Assembly: GCA_025331445.1 (NCBI GenBank)
Contig: JAIWNE010000018.1
Coordinates: forward strand, 186,001 to 250,000
DNA: 64,000 nucleotides
Source: Blakeslea trispora
Taxonomy: Eukaryota > Mucoromycota > Mucoromycetes > Mucorales > Choanephoraceae
Reading direction: 5' to 3'
Of this stretch, positions 43,967 to 56,831 are shown piece after piece. The notes beneath the pieces are model-generated. The model saw only the letters and a list, made by a program, of their open reading frames with translations. It was not told the origin of the DNA and made no database searches. A program made the translations under genes and the position numbers. Position 1 is the stretch's first letter; the number at the start of each line of letters is the position of its first letter.

Positions 43967-44639
43967 ATGAGCATGGCTTCACCTTTATTTGTGATTGGAT
44001 CTTATAGCTGTCTTTTTGTTCTGATACCCTTCTTGCTCTCTACTGTTCAGCTTGTTGAAATTGTGTCTCAGATAGCTTATTATCTTCATTTGGATCATTA
44101 TCTCTTCAAGGTGGATCCTATGATTGTCTGTTTAAGCATAGTCACTTTCTATTGTTATGTGGTAATGGGTTGTCTAGACGATCTATTTCAGACCATCAAG
44201 CCTTCATCCTATTCATTTCAACATGCCTATCGACAGTTGCGTCAGTGCATGTCACGTAAGGGGAAAGTAAAGGAAAATCTAGGTTGTGTCTGACATGATG
44301 ATTAGCTTTTGTTCTATCTTGTGTCTTGCTCTATCTAAACACCACTCGATTGGATTCATTTAAACATAGGCAGGTCATCTATATACTCATACACACACAC
44401 ACATACACTCACTCATACACACACACACACACATACACAGTTTCATGATACTACAGATAGGCATCTTGTTGTTTCAGCCTTTGGTTTATCTAAAGTGTGA
44501 TCCTAAAGTTGGATTGTTCTACAGTTATGCTTTTCGTGTGACCTTTGGTTGGACTCTAATCTATGCTTTATTTCCTCGACAGACGTATGATTGGATCAAG
44601 GAGATCTCTGAGTGTGTGTCTCTAATCTATCTAGGGTGA
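43967..44639 (+). CDS. Small multi-pass membrane protein, unrecognised
   Basis: Two exons (43967-44255, 44461-44639) give 155 aa. Hydrophobic segments near residues 6-38 (FVIGSYSCLFVLIPFLLSTV), 53-69 (MIVCLSIVTFYCYVVMG) and 97-131 suggest three or four passes. Polar loops contain LDDLFQTIKPSSYSFQHAYR and LKCDPKVGLFYSYAFR. I do not recognise a family. The intron is 205 bp, the longest I propose in this window, and contains an (AC)n tract; an unspliced 108-aa form ending at 44293 is an alternative. Its stop converges with HUT1, 21 bp away. Confidence 0.6.
44391..44439. repeat. (AC)n microsatellite within an intron
   Basis: Imperfect run of AC units with a few interruptions, inside the proposed intron of the small membrane-protein gene. 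Confidence 0.85.
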
Positions 44640-44660
44640 TCCAACACATAAACAGGGATT

Positions 44661-45732
44661 CTATAATGTCTTCTTTTCAGTCAATAAAGAAGCCGGTAGC
44701 TTCTCATCCAATGGTCTTTCCAACTGGACTTTTGTTTTTTTTAAAGCTTTTTGTTGTTTACCAATATAAGCTTCAATACCAATGGCTAAAATGAACTATC
44801 AGTACATATCTCTTTCTTTCTTTTAATCACTTACCAACAAACACAAGTACCACACCCGTCCATTGTCCCAGTTCAAGCGTATGTTGAAACCAAAAGACAG
44901 ACAACAACATGGTAAATAACTTGCGAGTGACAGTCACAGTCACCAAACGAAGACTACCATACTGTTGAAGGGTATAGAAGATAAAGCATTGACCAATCGC
45001 ACCACACAAACCAAACAAGACCACATCCCCCACCACAGCTGGGTATTCACCAAAGAAGGCCCAGGCTTGAGCTAGTTCATCTGTACACAACAACAGATAG
45101 AGACCAGACAGACAAGATCCCAAGGCATTCATGTAGAACATCATATGTTGACCACTGACCAGACTACCAAACTGCTGAAAGATCTGATCTTGTGTGGCAT
45201 TGGTCAGACCATCAATACAGAGATTGGTACAGAGCAAGAACAAACCCCAGATCGAATTGGTCGTTTGCTTGGTGGTGGTTGTGGGCTGATAGAGCATAAA
45301 GAGAGAGACACCCAAGGTCACCAAGCCAACACAGAGGTATTTGTGAAGAGCAAATTGACGACGATACACTAGCACATTCATGATCAAGACAGGCACCAGT
45401 TTACATGACTTGCCTAGGATCATGGTAGGGTAGTCGATATGTTTCAAGGCAGCATAACCAAAGGGGGAGCCTGTACAGTTGAAGAGAGCTACTTGAGCAT
45501 ATTTCAGATAGAGATGAACTGGGGTCTGAGTGAGGTTGAGGTGACGACCTGATGCCTTTAGGTAGATGAGAGCCACAAGGGCAGCAATCATGGACTGAAT
45601 CAGGTTGAGGACAATAAAGAACTTGAATTTCTTTCCATCCCCATAAGGTGTTGTGCTCACTCTTTCTTGAACAACACCCCATGTCAAGAAACATGTGTAG
45701 ATGCCAATCACACACAAAGCAAATCGAAGCAT
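44661..45732 (-). CDS. HUT1: UDP-galactose/nucleotide-sugar transporter HUT1 (SLC35B1)
   Basis: Exons 44835-45732 and 44661-44785 give 340 aa with about ten hydrophobic segments, normal for SLC35. The family signatures are WGVVQERV in the first loop, FGYAALKHIDYPTMILGKSCKLVPV in the central loop (shown here in two parts in the protein), and QYGSLRLVTVTVTRKLFTMLLS near the C-terminus. HUT1/SLC35B1 sits in the ER and has been linked to UDP-galactose and, in animals, ATP/ADP exchange. The C-terminus ends EKKTL, which fits a KKxx retrieval signal with lysines at -3 and -4. The ATG at 45730-45732 starts the first membrane segment. It diverges from the next gene with 182 bp between start codons. 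Confidence 0.92.
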
Positions 45733-45914
45733 AACAAGTGGATGAATAAAAAAAAAAAGAAAAAAATAAAAAAATAATTCAAGAAAATGGATTGGATACA
45801 AGGTGGATGAATTTGATTGGCTACATGCTCTTTTTATGCAAACAGAAAAAAAGGTATTTTCACGTGATTTGCCCCCCTCCCCCCTCCTCTTCTTTTTTTG
45901 TTTTGTTTATTCAA

Positions 45915-46907
45915 ATGGAAATAGAATACCCTATTGATGTAGCTATTTTAGCTTCTTATTTCCTATTGATCTTTGCTCTCTTATGGCGTATTCAATCATT
46001 TATCAAGACAGCCTGGAAAGCACCTAAAAGTCGAGTGTTCTTCTTGTTGGCCATGGTCTCATTAGGCAGTACCTGGACCTATATGTTTCAGTTCTTCTTT
46101 TACAGTTACCGTCAATGGCAAAAGACAACAACTTTGGCTCTTTCGCTCAACAGTATCTCTCACTGGCTTCATCAGACCTCGTTGTTCGATAGTGCTTGGC
46201 GACAGGTCTCGGTAGGTGCCTGGCCATGGCTCTGGAGTCACCAACTCTGTAGCCTGACTGTCTCTGTCTGGACACCCATCTTGGCGATCGAGGGTTATCA
46301 GAGACAGATACCGTTCATGTGGGCCTATATGCTGTTGGGTCAAGTAGTAGCCATCTCCTTTGCCTCTTGTCTGGCATTTGCTGTCTTCTTGGCTTATCCT
46401 GTCGTAGTGACACATGTGCCCAACAACTTGATCCAACGTCTTGCGGTCTGTAGTGCAGGTGGACTGGCGACCGTGGTCCTGTCTCCCTTTGTGGCTGAGG
46501 GTACTGGATTCATGCCTAATTTACTAGTGATGCATGCCTTGCTCATCTTGCCCTTGTTCCAGACAAAGCCTGCCAAAAACAACCCAGCTCCAGTCATGAT
46601 CTATGTATTTGCTTCAGGGGCTAATTTGATGATCTATCTTCAACAATGGTTTCAAGCACTCGCTAGTCTGCCTGTCATTTCTATCTCTCAGATAGTGACA
46701 CACTTGACAGCTGTCTGGTCTCATCCTGCTCAGGCCAGTATTAGTTCTGATATTGTCTGTATGCAGTTGATTACCATGACTTGGATTTGGGTGCATCGTG
46801 ATGTGGATTATGCTCTCTTGTTGATCTTGTTGACACCCATCTTATCTGCCTCTGTCACTTTACCTCTCTTTTTTGCTGCTAGTTATTTAAAGCCCAAGAT
46901 GAATTAA
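45915..46907 (+). CDS. Multi-pass membrane protein, unrecognised
   Basis: Single exon, 330 aa, with about eight hydrophobic segments. The first is IDVAILASYFLLIFALLW, and the last LLLILLTPILSASVTLPLFF. Distinct loop sequences include VGAWPWLWSHQLCSLTVSVW and IVTHLTAVWSHPAQA. Tryptophan content is high. I do not recognise the family and see no catalytic motif. The start at 45915 was chosen over an in-frame upstream start because the added 41 residues would be a proline/serine/phenylalanine-rich reading of a C/T leader. It is divergent from HUT1 and convergent with DPM1, 22 bp between stops. Confidence 0.75.
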   Translation: MEIEYPIDVAILASYFLLIFALLWRIQSFIKTAWKAPKSRVFFLLAMVSLGSTWTYMFQFFFYSYRQWQKTTTLALSLNSISHWLHQTSLFDSAWRQVSVGAWPWLWSHQLCSLTVSVWTPILAIEGYQRQIPFMWAYMLLGQVVAISFASCLAFAVFLAYPVVVTHVPNNLIQRLAVCSAGGLATVVLSPFVAEGTGFMPNLLVMHALLILPLFQTKPAKNNPAPVMIYVFASGANLMIYLQQWFQALASLPVISISQIVTHLTAVWSHPAQASISSDIVCMQLITMTWIWVHRDVDYALLLILLTPILSASVTLPLFFAASYLKPKMN

Positions 46908-46929
46908 TAAAAAAAAAAAGATATTTTAT

Positions 46930-48024
<1,095 letters not shown>

Positions 48025-48058
48025 TTACCCAAAAAAAAAAAGTTTTATTTTCAGCCAA

Positions 48059-48415
48059 TCAAGCATATTCTAAATCCACAGCATCTTCTTCATTCTGTTT
48101 CTCTAGAAACATGGTGGCAATAGGTGTATGAATAGAAGCAGTTGGTTGAATAAAGACATGATTGACATTGGTTTTTTTGATGGTGTTGATAGGTGGTGGT
48201 GGTGGCATGGTATTGGTCACTGATTTTTTTTTTGGAGGTAAGGTATCCACATAAGGTGTGGCATCTTCTCTTGACTGCGCTTTATTGGCAAAGACATCGA
48301 ATTCACAACCGGGATAAATAGGTTTAGCATCGCTTGTCTGCATGGTGGATTTTCTTTCTCCTTGTGGGTTGGTCTTGTAAATGTCAACCAAGTGACTCTC
48401 TCGATGTTTCCACAT
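48059..48415 (-). CDS. Hypothetical small soluble protein
   Basis: Single exon, 118 aa. The composition is polar with proline-rich (PPPPPINT) and basic (PPKKKS) patches and an acidic end (NEEDAVDLEYA). It looks intrinsically disordered. No family was recognised. A gene is supported by its length, coding-like composition and position immediately downstream of a divergent spacer; it could still be a chance frame. Confidence 0.5.
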   Translation of the reverse strand: MWKHRESHLVDIYKTNPQGERKSTMQTSDAKPIYPGCEFDVFANKAQSREDATPYVDTLPPKKKSVTNTMPPPPPINTIKKTNVNHVFIQPTASIHTPIATMFLEKQNEEDAVDLEYA

Positions 48416-49638
48416 CTTAGTACATGATTTATCCTATTTTTTATCTATATGTGTAAAGAAAAAGGAAAAAAAATAAAATAAAAAAAAAATCTGACTGCTT
48501 TCATGATATGAGTGAGTTACCATGGTAACCGGAAGCATATTTTTTTTTTTTTTTTTTTTTGGAGCCATGATACTTTTTTTTTTGGAGTTGAGAATTTATC
48601 TTTTTTGTTGAAATAGTTCATACACATAGATGGTTCTTGCCCCCCCCCCTTCTTCCTCAAGGAGCTCAGTCATGTTTTATGAGTAAAAGATAGTTTTCTG
48701 GCCAATGAAATATCATAGTGTCTTTTTTGTTGTTCAAATGGCATGCATTCTATCCTCCTTATCATTATCATGTATGGGTATCTGTTCAACCTGTCTTTAG
48801 CAACACAAGGAGATCTTTTCACCAAAATACATCTTGTTCCCTTTAATGTTAAAGACGACATTGAATCCTACAGAGTTTAGATGGATCAGAGGGCCATTTT
48901 CCCATCTAATACACTGTCTTTAGGCGAGGAGGATAAGAATTTACGTTGAGCAAAGCAATATGATGTTCTCCTCAACGTATCTTGCGTACCACTGGAGTTC
49001 AAGACAATCCCCTCAGTAAAACCAGGATCTTTATCTTTTTGTTGCATTTGCCTTGAGACCATCATGTATCTCAAAAGAGGGATAATCAAGGACATGCCAT
49101 ACCATCTCTCACACACTCTCTCCAACTGATAACATTCAAATAAAGCTCTTATCGACATTGTCCCCCCCCCAAGTGAGGGGGGGAATTACAGGTAAAAAAA
49201 GAAATGTTTCTGAATACCAAACGCACAAGCTCGAGATCCATGTGTTTAGCTTGAGCCCCAGCTGAATCGATAAACTTTGTCTGAAATATGTGCAAGGAAT
49301 CAACGGGTTTGAGGTCGACCTGTAACCATTTGGTAAAGTAAGCTCAGTTTGAACAATAACTGACGATGGCTCAAAGGAAATCCTCGGGGAGGAGCCAACA
49401 TGCATTGTTTCTTTTCTCAAGAAAACCTTTTTTTCAAATCCCTAAAGGATGATTCTGTCTAGGTGATGAACGTCTCGAAGTCTGTATCATTTGTAACGAG
49501 ACAATGATCAGTTGAAAGAAATGGACTTTTTTAAAAATGGGGATCAATGCAAATTTCACAACACGTGACCGCTTGATTAACACTTTTACCCCCCCCCTCC
49601 CTTCACCATTTTTTTTTCTCTCTCTTTAAACATCAACC
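48416..49638. other. Gene-poor region with decayed coding fragments
   Basis: 1.2 kb between a small gene and SNU66. On the minus strand about 49340-49160 reads DLKPVDSLHIFQTKFIDSAG followed by KHMDLELVRLVFRNISFF, coding-like but cut off by stops and frame changes. 49158-48886 has another fragment. They are probably remnants of one lost gene. The region also holds C/G homopolymers (48641-48650; C8 and G7 at 49162-49183 forming a small hairpin; 49590-49599). Confidence 0.4.
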
Positions 49639-51758
49639 ATGGCTGAATCAATGTCGATTGAAGAAACAAAGTAAAGTAAACCCCCCACATCTACAAACAA
49701 CTTTATCTCACGTCTTTCAAGTGCTCTTCGTGAGAAATTAGGTCTTCCACCTTTAGCTGCCGAAGATTCAGACCAAGAAACAGTCGATCCTGAAAGAGAT
49801 GCTTACGATAATTTTCAAAAATTAAAACAAGAACAACAAAAGGCCAAAAAGGCAGAAGAGATTCGAAAGAATATTGAAAAGTAAACCATCAGACACTGAA
49901 ACAAATCAATATGCTAATGTCCTTATAAGATCTCAAAACCGTAAACGTAATCTAGCCAAACTACAGGGAAAAGGTCTTGGTGAAGCCAGTGACGAAGAAG
50001 ATGATAGTGCATTGAACTGGATCAAAAAAAGTAGAAAACGTGAAAAGGATCTAGCAGCACGTAGAGCACGCGAACTAGAAGAACTCGACACGACCTATCA
50101 ATATGACGCCAACGATCTCTCGGGTCTAAAAGTAAGCCATGCCTTGTCTGATTTCGACCAAGGAGGTGAAACCATCTTGACCCTAAAGGATCGCAACATT
50201 CTCGGTGAAGAAGAAGACCAGGACGAACTCAGTAATGTCACGTTGGAAGATCGCCAACGACTCAAGAAAAACTTGGAAGCCAAAAAACAAAAGCCAGGTT
50301 ATAACCCTTATGATGATAAAACCAACAGTATCCTGCCCAATTACGAGGAAGAAGAAGAAGAAATGGGCTTTGTGATTGGTCAGTCGGGTCTTGTTCAGCC
50401 CAAGCTACCTGACGAAGAAGAAGAAAAGAGTGTGTCTGATAAACTAAAGGAACAGACCTTGTCTTATCAGAAAATGCAGGAAATTAAAGATTATTATACC
50501 CAAGAAGAAGCCGATGCCATGTTTAAGAAACCAAAGTCGAAAAAGAAAAAGAAGATGAGAAAGAGAGTCAAAGAAGAAGAAGAAGAAGAAGAAAAGGAAG
50601 TGACGGCACCTACACCCTCTCAACCACGTACATTGGATCCGGATGCTAATTTTGTAGATGATGATGATCTTCAGGAAGCTTTGGCTCGGTCTAGACGGAT
50701 TGCCAACAAGCAAAAAGACAGACAGTTCAAAAAGATGACACCTGAAGAGATTGCTAGACAGTTAAGAGAACAAGCAAAAGAAGAAGAAGAAGAGGATGAA
50801 GGTGCAGGTGGATTGGTTTTATCAGAGACAACTGAATTTGTCAATTCTTTGGGTACTACCATTCCCACCTTCCATCAAGAACCTGTCAAGAAACCTACGA
50901 CTGAACCACAGCATGAAGAACAAGTGAACATCAAGTTGGAGCCAGACTATGAAGTGCATGATGTAGAAAAGATGCCTGAGGTCAAGATAGAGACAGTAGA
51001 AGAAGAAGAAGATGTAGCGATGCCTGACATCAAGGAAGAACCCAAGGAAGAAGTCATTGTAGAAGAACCTCTTGTTAGTCGAGGTCTTGCTGCTACTTTA
51101 TCATTATTAAATCAAAAAGGTAAAGATGAACTTCTTTGTCAAGATTTGAAACTCATGTTGTTTGTCAGGTATTATTGCAAAGCCTACAGAAGAACAAATC
51201 AAACGAGACAAGATTGCAGCAGAACAGATTCGATGGCAAAACGAACAACGCAAAAAAGAACATTTACGTGCACTTGAAGAACAACGCGAAAAGGAACGCC
51301 GTCGTCGTGGTCGAGGCAGAGAACAGAACAGTGATCGTATGCGTGAACTAGAACGAGAACGAGAACGTGAACGAGAGCGAGAAGAAGAGAGACGGATGCG
51401 TGACTATGTTCAGGCGATGGAGAACTATAAACCAGAAGTCAATCTGGAATACACAGATGACTCAGGTCGTGTCATGAAGACAGCTGAAGCCTTCCGATAC
51501 ATGTCTCACAAGTTCCATGGCAAGACTTCGGGTAAGACCAAGACAGAGAAACGTATGCAAAAGATTGAAGAAGAGCGTCGTTTGAATATGATGAGCAGTA
51601 CAGATACACCTCATAACTTGGCTCATGCCCTTTTGGAACGACAACAACGTACGGGTAATGCTCATGTCATCTTGAGTGTGGGTAATCGAGGTGTTGTTCC
51701 TTCCTCTGCACCTATTGCAGGTCAACCTTCTTCTTCTTCTAAACCCAAGAAACCATAA
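49639..51758 (+). CDS. SNU66: U4/U6.U5 tri-snRNP protein Snu66 (SART1)
   Basis: Four exons (49639-49670, 49722-49880, 49930-51119, 51169-51758) give 656 aa. SART1/Snu66 is needed to form the pre-catalytic spliceosome and touches Prp8/Brr2. Features seen: LREKLGLPPL near the N-terminus, EKSQNRKRNLAKLQGKGLG across intron 2, DLSGLKVSHALSDF and ETILTLKDRNILGEEED (typical of the family), long Glu/Lys coiled-coil stretches, an RE-rich repeat (EREREREREREE), and the C-terminal block DDSGRVMKTAEAFRYMSHKF followed by GKTKTEKRM. The 49-bp intron 2 must be removed to keep the frame. Low-complexity acidic tracts are in-frame and normal for the family. Confidence 0.93.
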
Positions 51759-51810
51759 AAAAAAATAAAATAAAATTGTTTTTTTTTCTTTTTTTCAATT
51801 TTGTATTCTC

Positions 51811-53767
51811 ATGTCTGAAACGTCAAGCATCAAAGAACACACTCGATTAGGCAACACTTCACCTATTTTATCTTATTTCTGTGTTTATAATACTACATTG
51901 GGACAATCGGAAGAGAACACAAAAGATCAGATTTTGTATTATACAGCCAAGACAACAGTACCTGCTGATGTCAAGATGAAACAAATAGGTCTTGCTCAAG
52001 CACTTGTCAACTTTACATCGTAAGTTCAACAAGTAACTTGGACAGCTTCATCTCATCTCTATTCCAAGTACGTTTTCGACAGGTCATGTCAGTCAACATG
52101 TGCATTCTCAAAAGAATCGCATGGTCTTTTTTCAACCAGAACCGAATTTTTGGATGCACATGTGTATTGAGCTAGGTGTCTTGCGTAAACAGCTAAAAGG
52201 TTCCAAGGGCAAAGAAAAGTTGGTGACTGAATATTTAGATGCTCAACTGAATGATCGAGCCTTAGAAGCTGTTCTCAAATTGGGTTATGAACAATTTAAA
52301 GTAAGCTATACTCTATCAAAACCTCCTGTTTTTTATGATTATTGAACATGATGATAGCTTTTAAATGGTACTTTTCGTTCCATCTTGGATCAAAAGACAG
52401 CGAATCGACAAAGAGTACTGATGCATCGGATTGAAGAGTTCTTTTCGGAATGGATCTGGAAATGGGATTTTGATCGTCTAGATATCATGTGTTTCCAGGC
52501 TGTCTTTAATGGTGTGCCCATCCAACCTGTCTTGAGATCCAATTACCTTCAGATTCATGACCTTGAACAAGCCATCAAGGCACAATTTCATCATCAAGTC
52601 AGTCATGTATTTGCGCTCTCACTTGAGGAAGGTGCTCTTGTCTATCGATCGCCTGATCTCAGTATTCGTGATGTCTGTGCTCTTCGGAAACACACATTAA
52701 AACGAGTCGAGAAATACATCAAACAACATCAAGAATTACCTTTACCTTCCTCTTCTTCTTATGGTCTCAAGATACCCAGTTTGAAACAGCTGACTCGAAC
52801 TCTCTCCCAATCTCATCTCTTGGGTTACTTTTCTCAACCCTCCACCGATACGTCTCCCACTTCTTCCGTGATGGAACCTTGTTCCGAAGGCGTCTATCTG
52901 ACAGGCTTGATTGAGTCTACAGCCATCGGTATGAATGGAGAAGAAAGATCTGTCAGTAAATCAGAGTTAGTGCGAGTCTATCTTGAGAGTGGACTTGAAG
53001 GCGAACAACAAGAAAACGAGTTGACTGAATATTATTTATTGATCTATAAGGTAAAAGGAAAATGATGTTGGATCGAATGTTTGCTCACAAGATGATAGAG
53101 TCATCTTGTTTGGAATTTCTTGTTACCGGCCACGGCTCGATCCGAAGAAATCTTATCGGATCCCATGTTTTATACTGATCTAGAAGAGTATTTACATCAA
53201 CAGAACCTACAAGGTCTAACTGAGGCTGTCATGAAGAATATGGATGATGTACAAGAAAAGAGGTAATCCGTATTTGGGATGGTTATGTATTCTGCAACTC
53301 ATCCTATTGATATAGCTTCACCTTGGGCATGAACTATAAATGCTTTTATTATGATAATACCACCTTGACCATCAAATCCACCATGGTAGATCCTCGATCA
53401 AATTCAACGAATCCAAAAGAAAGAAAACAAGCAGTTCAAGTGACACACGACATGTTGTTGCAACTGTTGGATGTCCGAGATGATTTCGAGCGATTGTCCC
53501 GTACCAATGAAGTCTATACCCGATCTACTGCTAATCATTGGGTAGCTGGTAATCGACTCTATAATCAACTCAAGTCTCCTTCAGTCGATCGATCCGATGA
53601 AGATTATACCGAAATCTATCTAATTGCTGCTAAAAAGGATACTTCTTTAGCCGAAGTAGAAGGTAAGAAGTAAAGAAAAAGAAAGAACTTTGACTTAATG
53701 ATTGTGTATAGATACACTCAAGAAAACGAGTACACATTTGATCAATACAATGCATATTGAACAATAA
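51811..53767 (+). CDS. CCZ1: Vacuolar fusion protein Ccz1
   Basis: Six exons (51811-52019, 52069-52300, 52358-53050, 53099-53262, 53316-53662, 53712-53767) give 566 aa. Ccz1 pairs with Mon1 as the exchange factor that activates Rab7/Ypt7 on late endosomes, vacuoles and autophagosomes. The first longin domain carries the family blocks LSYFCVYNTTLGQSEENTKD, ILYYTAKTTVPADVKMKQIG and VHSQKNRMVFFQPEPNFWMH. A Ser/Pro-rich linker (residues about 235-290) separates it from the later longin-like regions. It starts 52 bp after SNU66 in the same direction. The final short exon replaces an earlier stop at 53691-53693; both ends are possible. Confidence 0.9.
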
Positions 53768-53778
53768 AATAGTTTATT
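53763..53778. terminator. Back-to-back poly(A) signals between CCZ1 and the ANTH gene
   Basis: AATAAA on the plus strand (53763-53768) overlaps the CCZ1 TAA. AATAAA on the minus strand (53778-53773) overlaps the ANTH-gene TAA. The stops are 9 bp apart. Confidence 0.6.
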
Positions 53779-55477
53779 AGGGCATAGTATGCCAAGTGGA
53801 AGAAGAAGGAGGAGGGTGAAAGGGATTATGATGTGTCATGGTAGTAGGTGATGTGACAATCATTTGTGATGATAGAAAAGGGTTATTGAAGGCGGGTTCT
53901 GTCTGTGGAGGGAAGGATGGGTTGATGGTAGGCATGGTGCTTGCTCTAAATGGATTGATATTATTATTGTTATTAGTTTGGTAAGTCACAAGTGGTTCAG
54001 TTCTAAAGGGGTTATGATTATTCGTGGGGGAAGACATCATTTGTTGTTGTGGTTGTTGTATCTGAGCAGGCTGTTGTTGCTGTAGTTGTAGTTGTAGTAG
54101 TTGTTGCTGTTGTAGTTGTTGCTGTTGTAGTTGTTGCTGTTGTAGTTGTTGCTGTTGTAGTTGTTGCTGCTGTAGTTGTTGTTGCTGAATGATTGGGTTA
54201 TAAAATACATTGACAGTCTCTTTTTCAAGACTAGCAAAGAAATCAACCAACTCTTTTGGTTGTGTATGTTGTGTAGCAGAAGGTTGAAATACATCATTGG
54301 TCGGTGGTAAAGTTACTTATTGTTCACAAAAGAAAAACTAAGTTTGATTGTGTCACACCCTGTAACATCTTTCGCTTACCTGATTTAGTAGTTTGTTCAA
54401 CCGAATGGTCTTCATCCAAATATTCTTGTAATGCTGCAGCTAATGACAATGGTGCCTAATAAAAAGAGATATAAGTTACAAGTTGAAACCAAGAAAACCC
54501 AACTTACATGGCTAACTGTAGGAATTGAAATTTGTAATTCACGTTGCATGCGCTGTGCTCTTTCTAATAATGAAATTGTATCTTGTGTTTGCTTGGCAAA
54601 TCTTTTATAGATTTCAAGGCTGGTACGTGCACTCGTTTTATCCATCTTGAAATAATGTTCCAATATGTTTACAATAGATTCATTCATGACTTGAAATAGC
54701 ACAATTAAATCCTCTATCAGTAATCGAAAAGCATATAAGCTGATATTGTTATCCACATCATCCAATATAAACTACTCAAATCCGAAAGGGGTTAATTTTC
54801 TTATTTTCTACTTTTTTTTTTGTTGTTGCTTACATTGCATTTCAATAGGGTACTGATTTGTTTCTGTAAAATGATGGTTTCTTTCAAGAGTCCATCTTCA
54901 ATAGAGAGTCGTCTTAGTCTACTCTCTTTCTTGCCCGATACATTCTTTACATAATCATATCGTAATTGTCGATAAGCAATGACTTTTTGTTCCAAATAAG
55001 CAGTATAGAGATAAATATTCTGAATATGAACCACGCCTACAAAATAACAATCAATAAACAATTGAGCTTTTTTTTTCTTTTTTACCTGAAGATTTTTCTC
55101 TTAATTTACTCGTGTCCAAGGCAGAAGGTTGAGTCTCTACATAACTTATTATCTTTTCGCCATCACCCAACCTCATCAGTGTATGGATCGTAATGAGTGA
55201 CTTGAAAATAATCTAAAAAAGAATGACGGGGGATAAATATACCATCGAGCCTATTGTTTTTTTTCTTACAATCCATGAATTTTCTCGAAGTCTATCTTTA
55301 ATCAAGTCAATGATGGCAGTAGCATTGTCTGGACTTTCAAAAGTTAACCGAGTCAAAGCTTTTGTTTTAGGATTAATAAGAAGTTTTCATTAGATTCATC
55401 CATACTTTACTGGATAAATGTTTTTCTTTAGGTGGGTTATAATCAAGTCGAGTTGCTTTTCTGACTGCTGTTTCCAT
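53777..55477 (-). CDS. AP180/CALM-type ANTH clathrin adaptor
   Basis: Seven exons (55411-55477, 55270-55358, 55086-55212, 54834-55036, 54508-54771, 54380-54455, 53777-54315) give 454 aa. The ANTH domain (residues 1-270) binds PI(4,5)P2 and SNAREs at the plasma membrane. Seen are ETAVRKATRLDYNPPKEKHL, SLITIHTLMRLGDGEKIISY and IYLYTAYLEQKVIAYRQLRY, and a helix with HYFKMDKTSARTSLEIYKRF. The N-terminal lysine cluster (KAT...PPKEKH) matches the known lipid-binding K-x9-K-x-[KR]-H pattern. After it come a poly-Gln region and NPF motifs (HNPFRTEP, INPFRAST, NNPFLSSQ, HNPFHPPP) that recruit EH-domain proteins, ending in a Met/Pro tail. It corresponds to yeast Yap1801/1802. Confidence 0.92.
54066..54190. 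repeat. Glutamine-codon repeat (TTGTTGCTGTTGTAG units)
   Basis: A 15-bp unit (TAGTTGTTGCTGTTG on the plus strand) repeats about six times and encodes QQQQL on the minus strand within the ANTH gene. The in-frame unit length points to replication slippage; length is likely to vary between strains. Confidence 0.85.
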
Positions 55478-56831
55478 GGTGATGAATTGACGAAATAAAA
55501 GGGAAAGAAAGAGAATAAATAAATAAAAAAAAAAGAAGGGTCTATTTTTTTTTGTGTGTGAATTAGGATGAAAGCTTGATTAAGAAAACTAGCTGAATAG
55601 GCTTTTTCCTATTTGGTTATGATTATTCTGACCTAAAAAAAAATCTTTTAAAAGCACAAAAAAAAAAGTAATGTACATGAGCTTTGGACTTTGATCCCAT
55701 AGACCTTCTTAAAGAAACACTAAAACCAAGTAAACTGAAGAAGGATAATACTCATTACCAAGGCTAATGACGAAGGCTTCAAGCTAAAAGGGAGGAGACA
55801 ACTACTTGTGACATAAGCCTGTTATCATGCACTAATTGTTAATGATGAGTAAAGACAAATCAGTTAACTTTCCTTAGAGATAAGAAGAGAAACCAAGAAT
55901 TCAAAGACAAGTTTGCCTTTAGGCATTCTTTTTTTTTTTTAGAAAAGAATAACATGAGTCAGCATATACACAAAGTGTTGTCTTTAATACAGAAACTTGC
56001 AAAGACATAGGTTGATAAACATGGATGTCATATGTAATGTTGATTATAACCATAAAGCAAGAAAGTTTTGTTTTGCGTAGCTCATACTTGAGCAAACTTT
56101 TTAGTTTAGGCTACTTGAGCCATTATAATGAGCACATCTTCAAAATCTTTGACTGAGAAGCTTCCCGAGGAAGGTATTCTCTTGTGAGCTCAATCATAGG
56201 TGAGGATCTTTCCCTTTTCTGCTAACATGAACAACAAAACACATCAAGACAGTCTGGATAGAACAGATATATGATTCATTGAAGAGACAATAGGAGGAGA
56301 ACAAGGAGTTTTTGATTATATTACAAAAGAAGAAAAGGAGTTGGAGAGAGACATTGTTTGATGAGCGATTTGCCTGTAAGGTAGCTATCACTTTCCACGA
56401 AATGGCTCTTCAAGCCAGCTTCATAAACCACCGAATGACTTTTTGAAATTCACCATGTAAGATTATACGCATTGTTTAGCGTGAAAGAAAAAGCGAGAGT
56501 TTTTTTTTTCTAAACAATAGGAAATCCATTTTATTGAAATCAATACTAGAAAAATATACTAAAAAAAGAGAAAAGAAAATGCTTATAGAAACAAGAAAGG
56601 GAATAAGTTTGTTTATTACTGCTATTCGCCTTTTTCTCTTTCTTAAGGAGTTGACCATTGTACTTTATAAACTCTTGTAAAACCATCCCAAAATTCTCTT
56701 TCCGCCAATTTAAGTTCGCGTCTTTTTTAACCGCGTATCGTGACGCCCTTCCTCACTATCTGCTTTATCCTTTGTTCCTTTTTTTTTTCTTTTAATTTTT
56801 CCCTATTAAAAAAAAAAAAGGCTTCTTTTGT
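55478..56831. other. Intergenic region, no gene seen
   Basis: 1.35 kb between divergent genes (ANTH minus, CAP-G plus). AT-rich with T/A runs; short frames lack recognisable content. A T-run followed by an A-run lies directly upstream of the CAP-G ATG. Confidence 0.5.

Noticed and set aside
50444..50713. Antisense Phe-rich frame in SNU66
   Set aside because: Shadow of the Glu/Lys-coding tract on the opposite strand.
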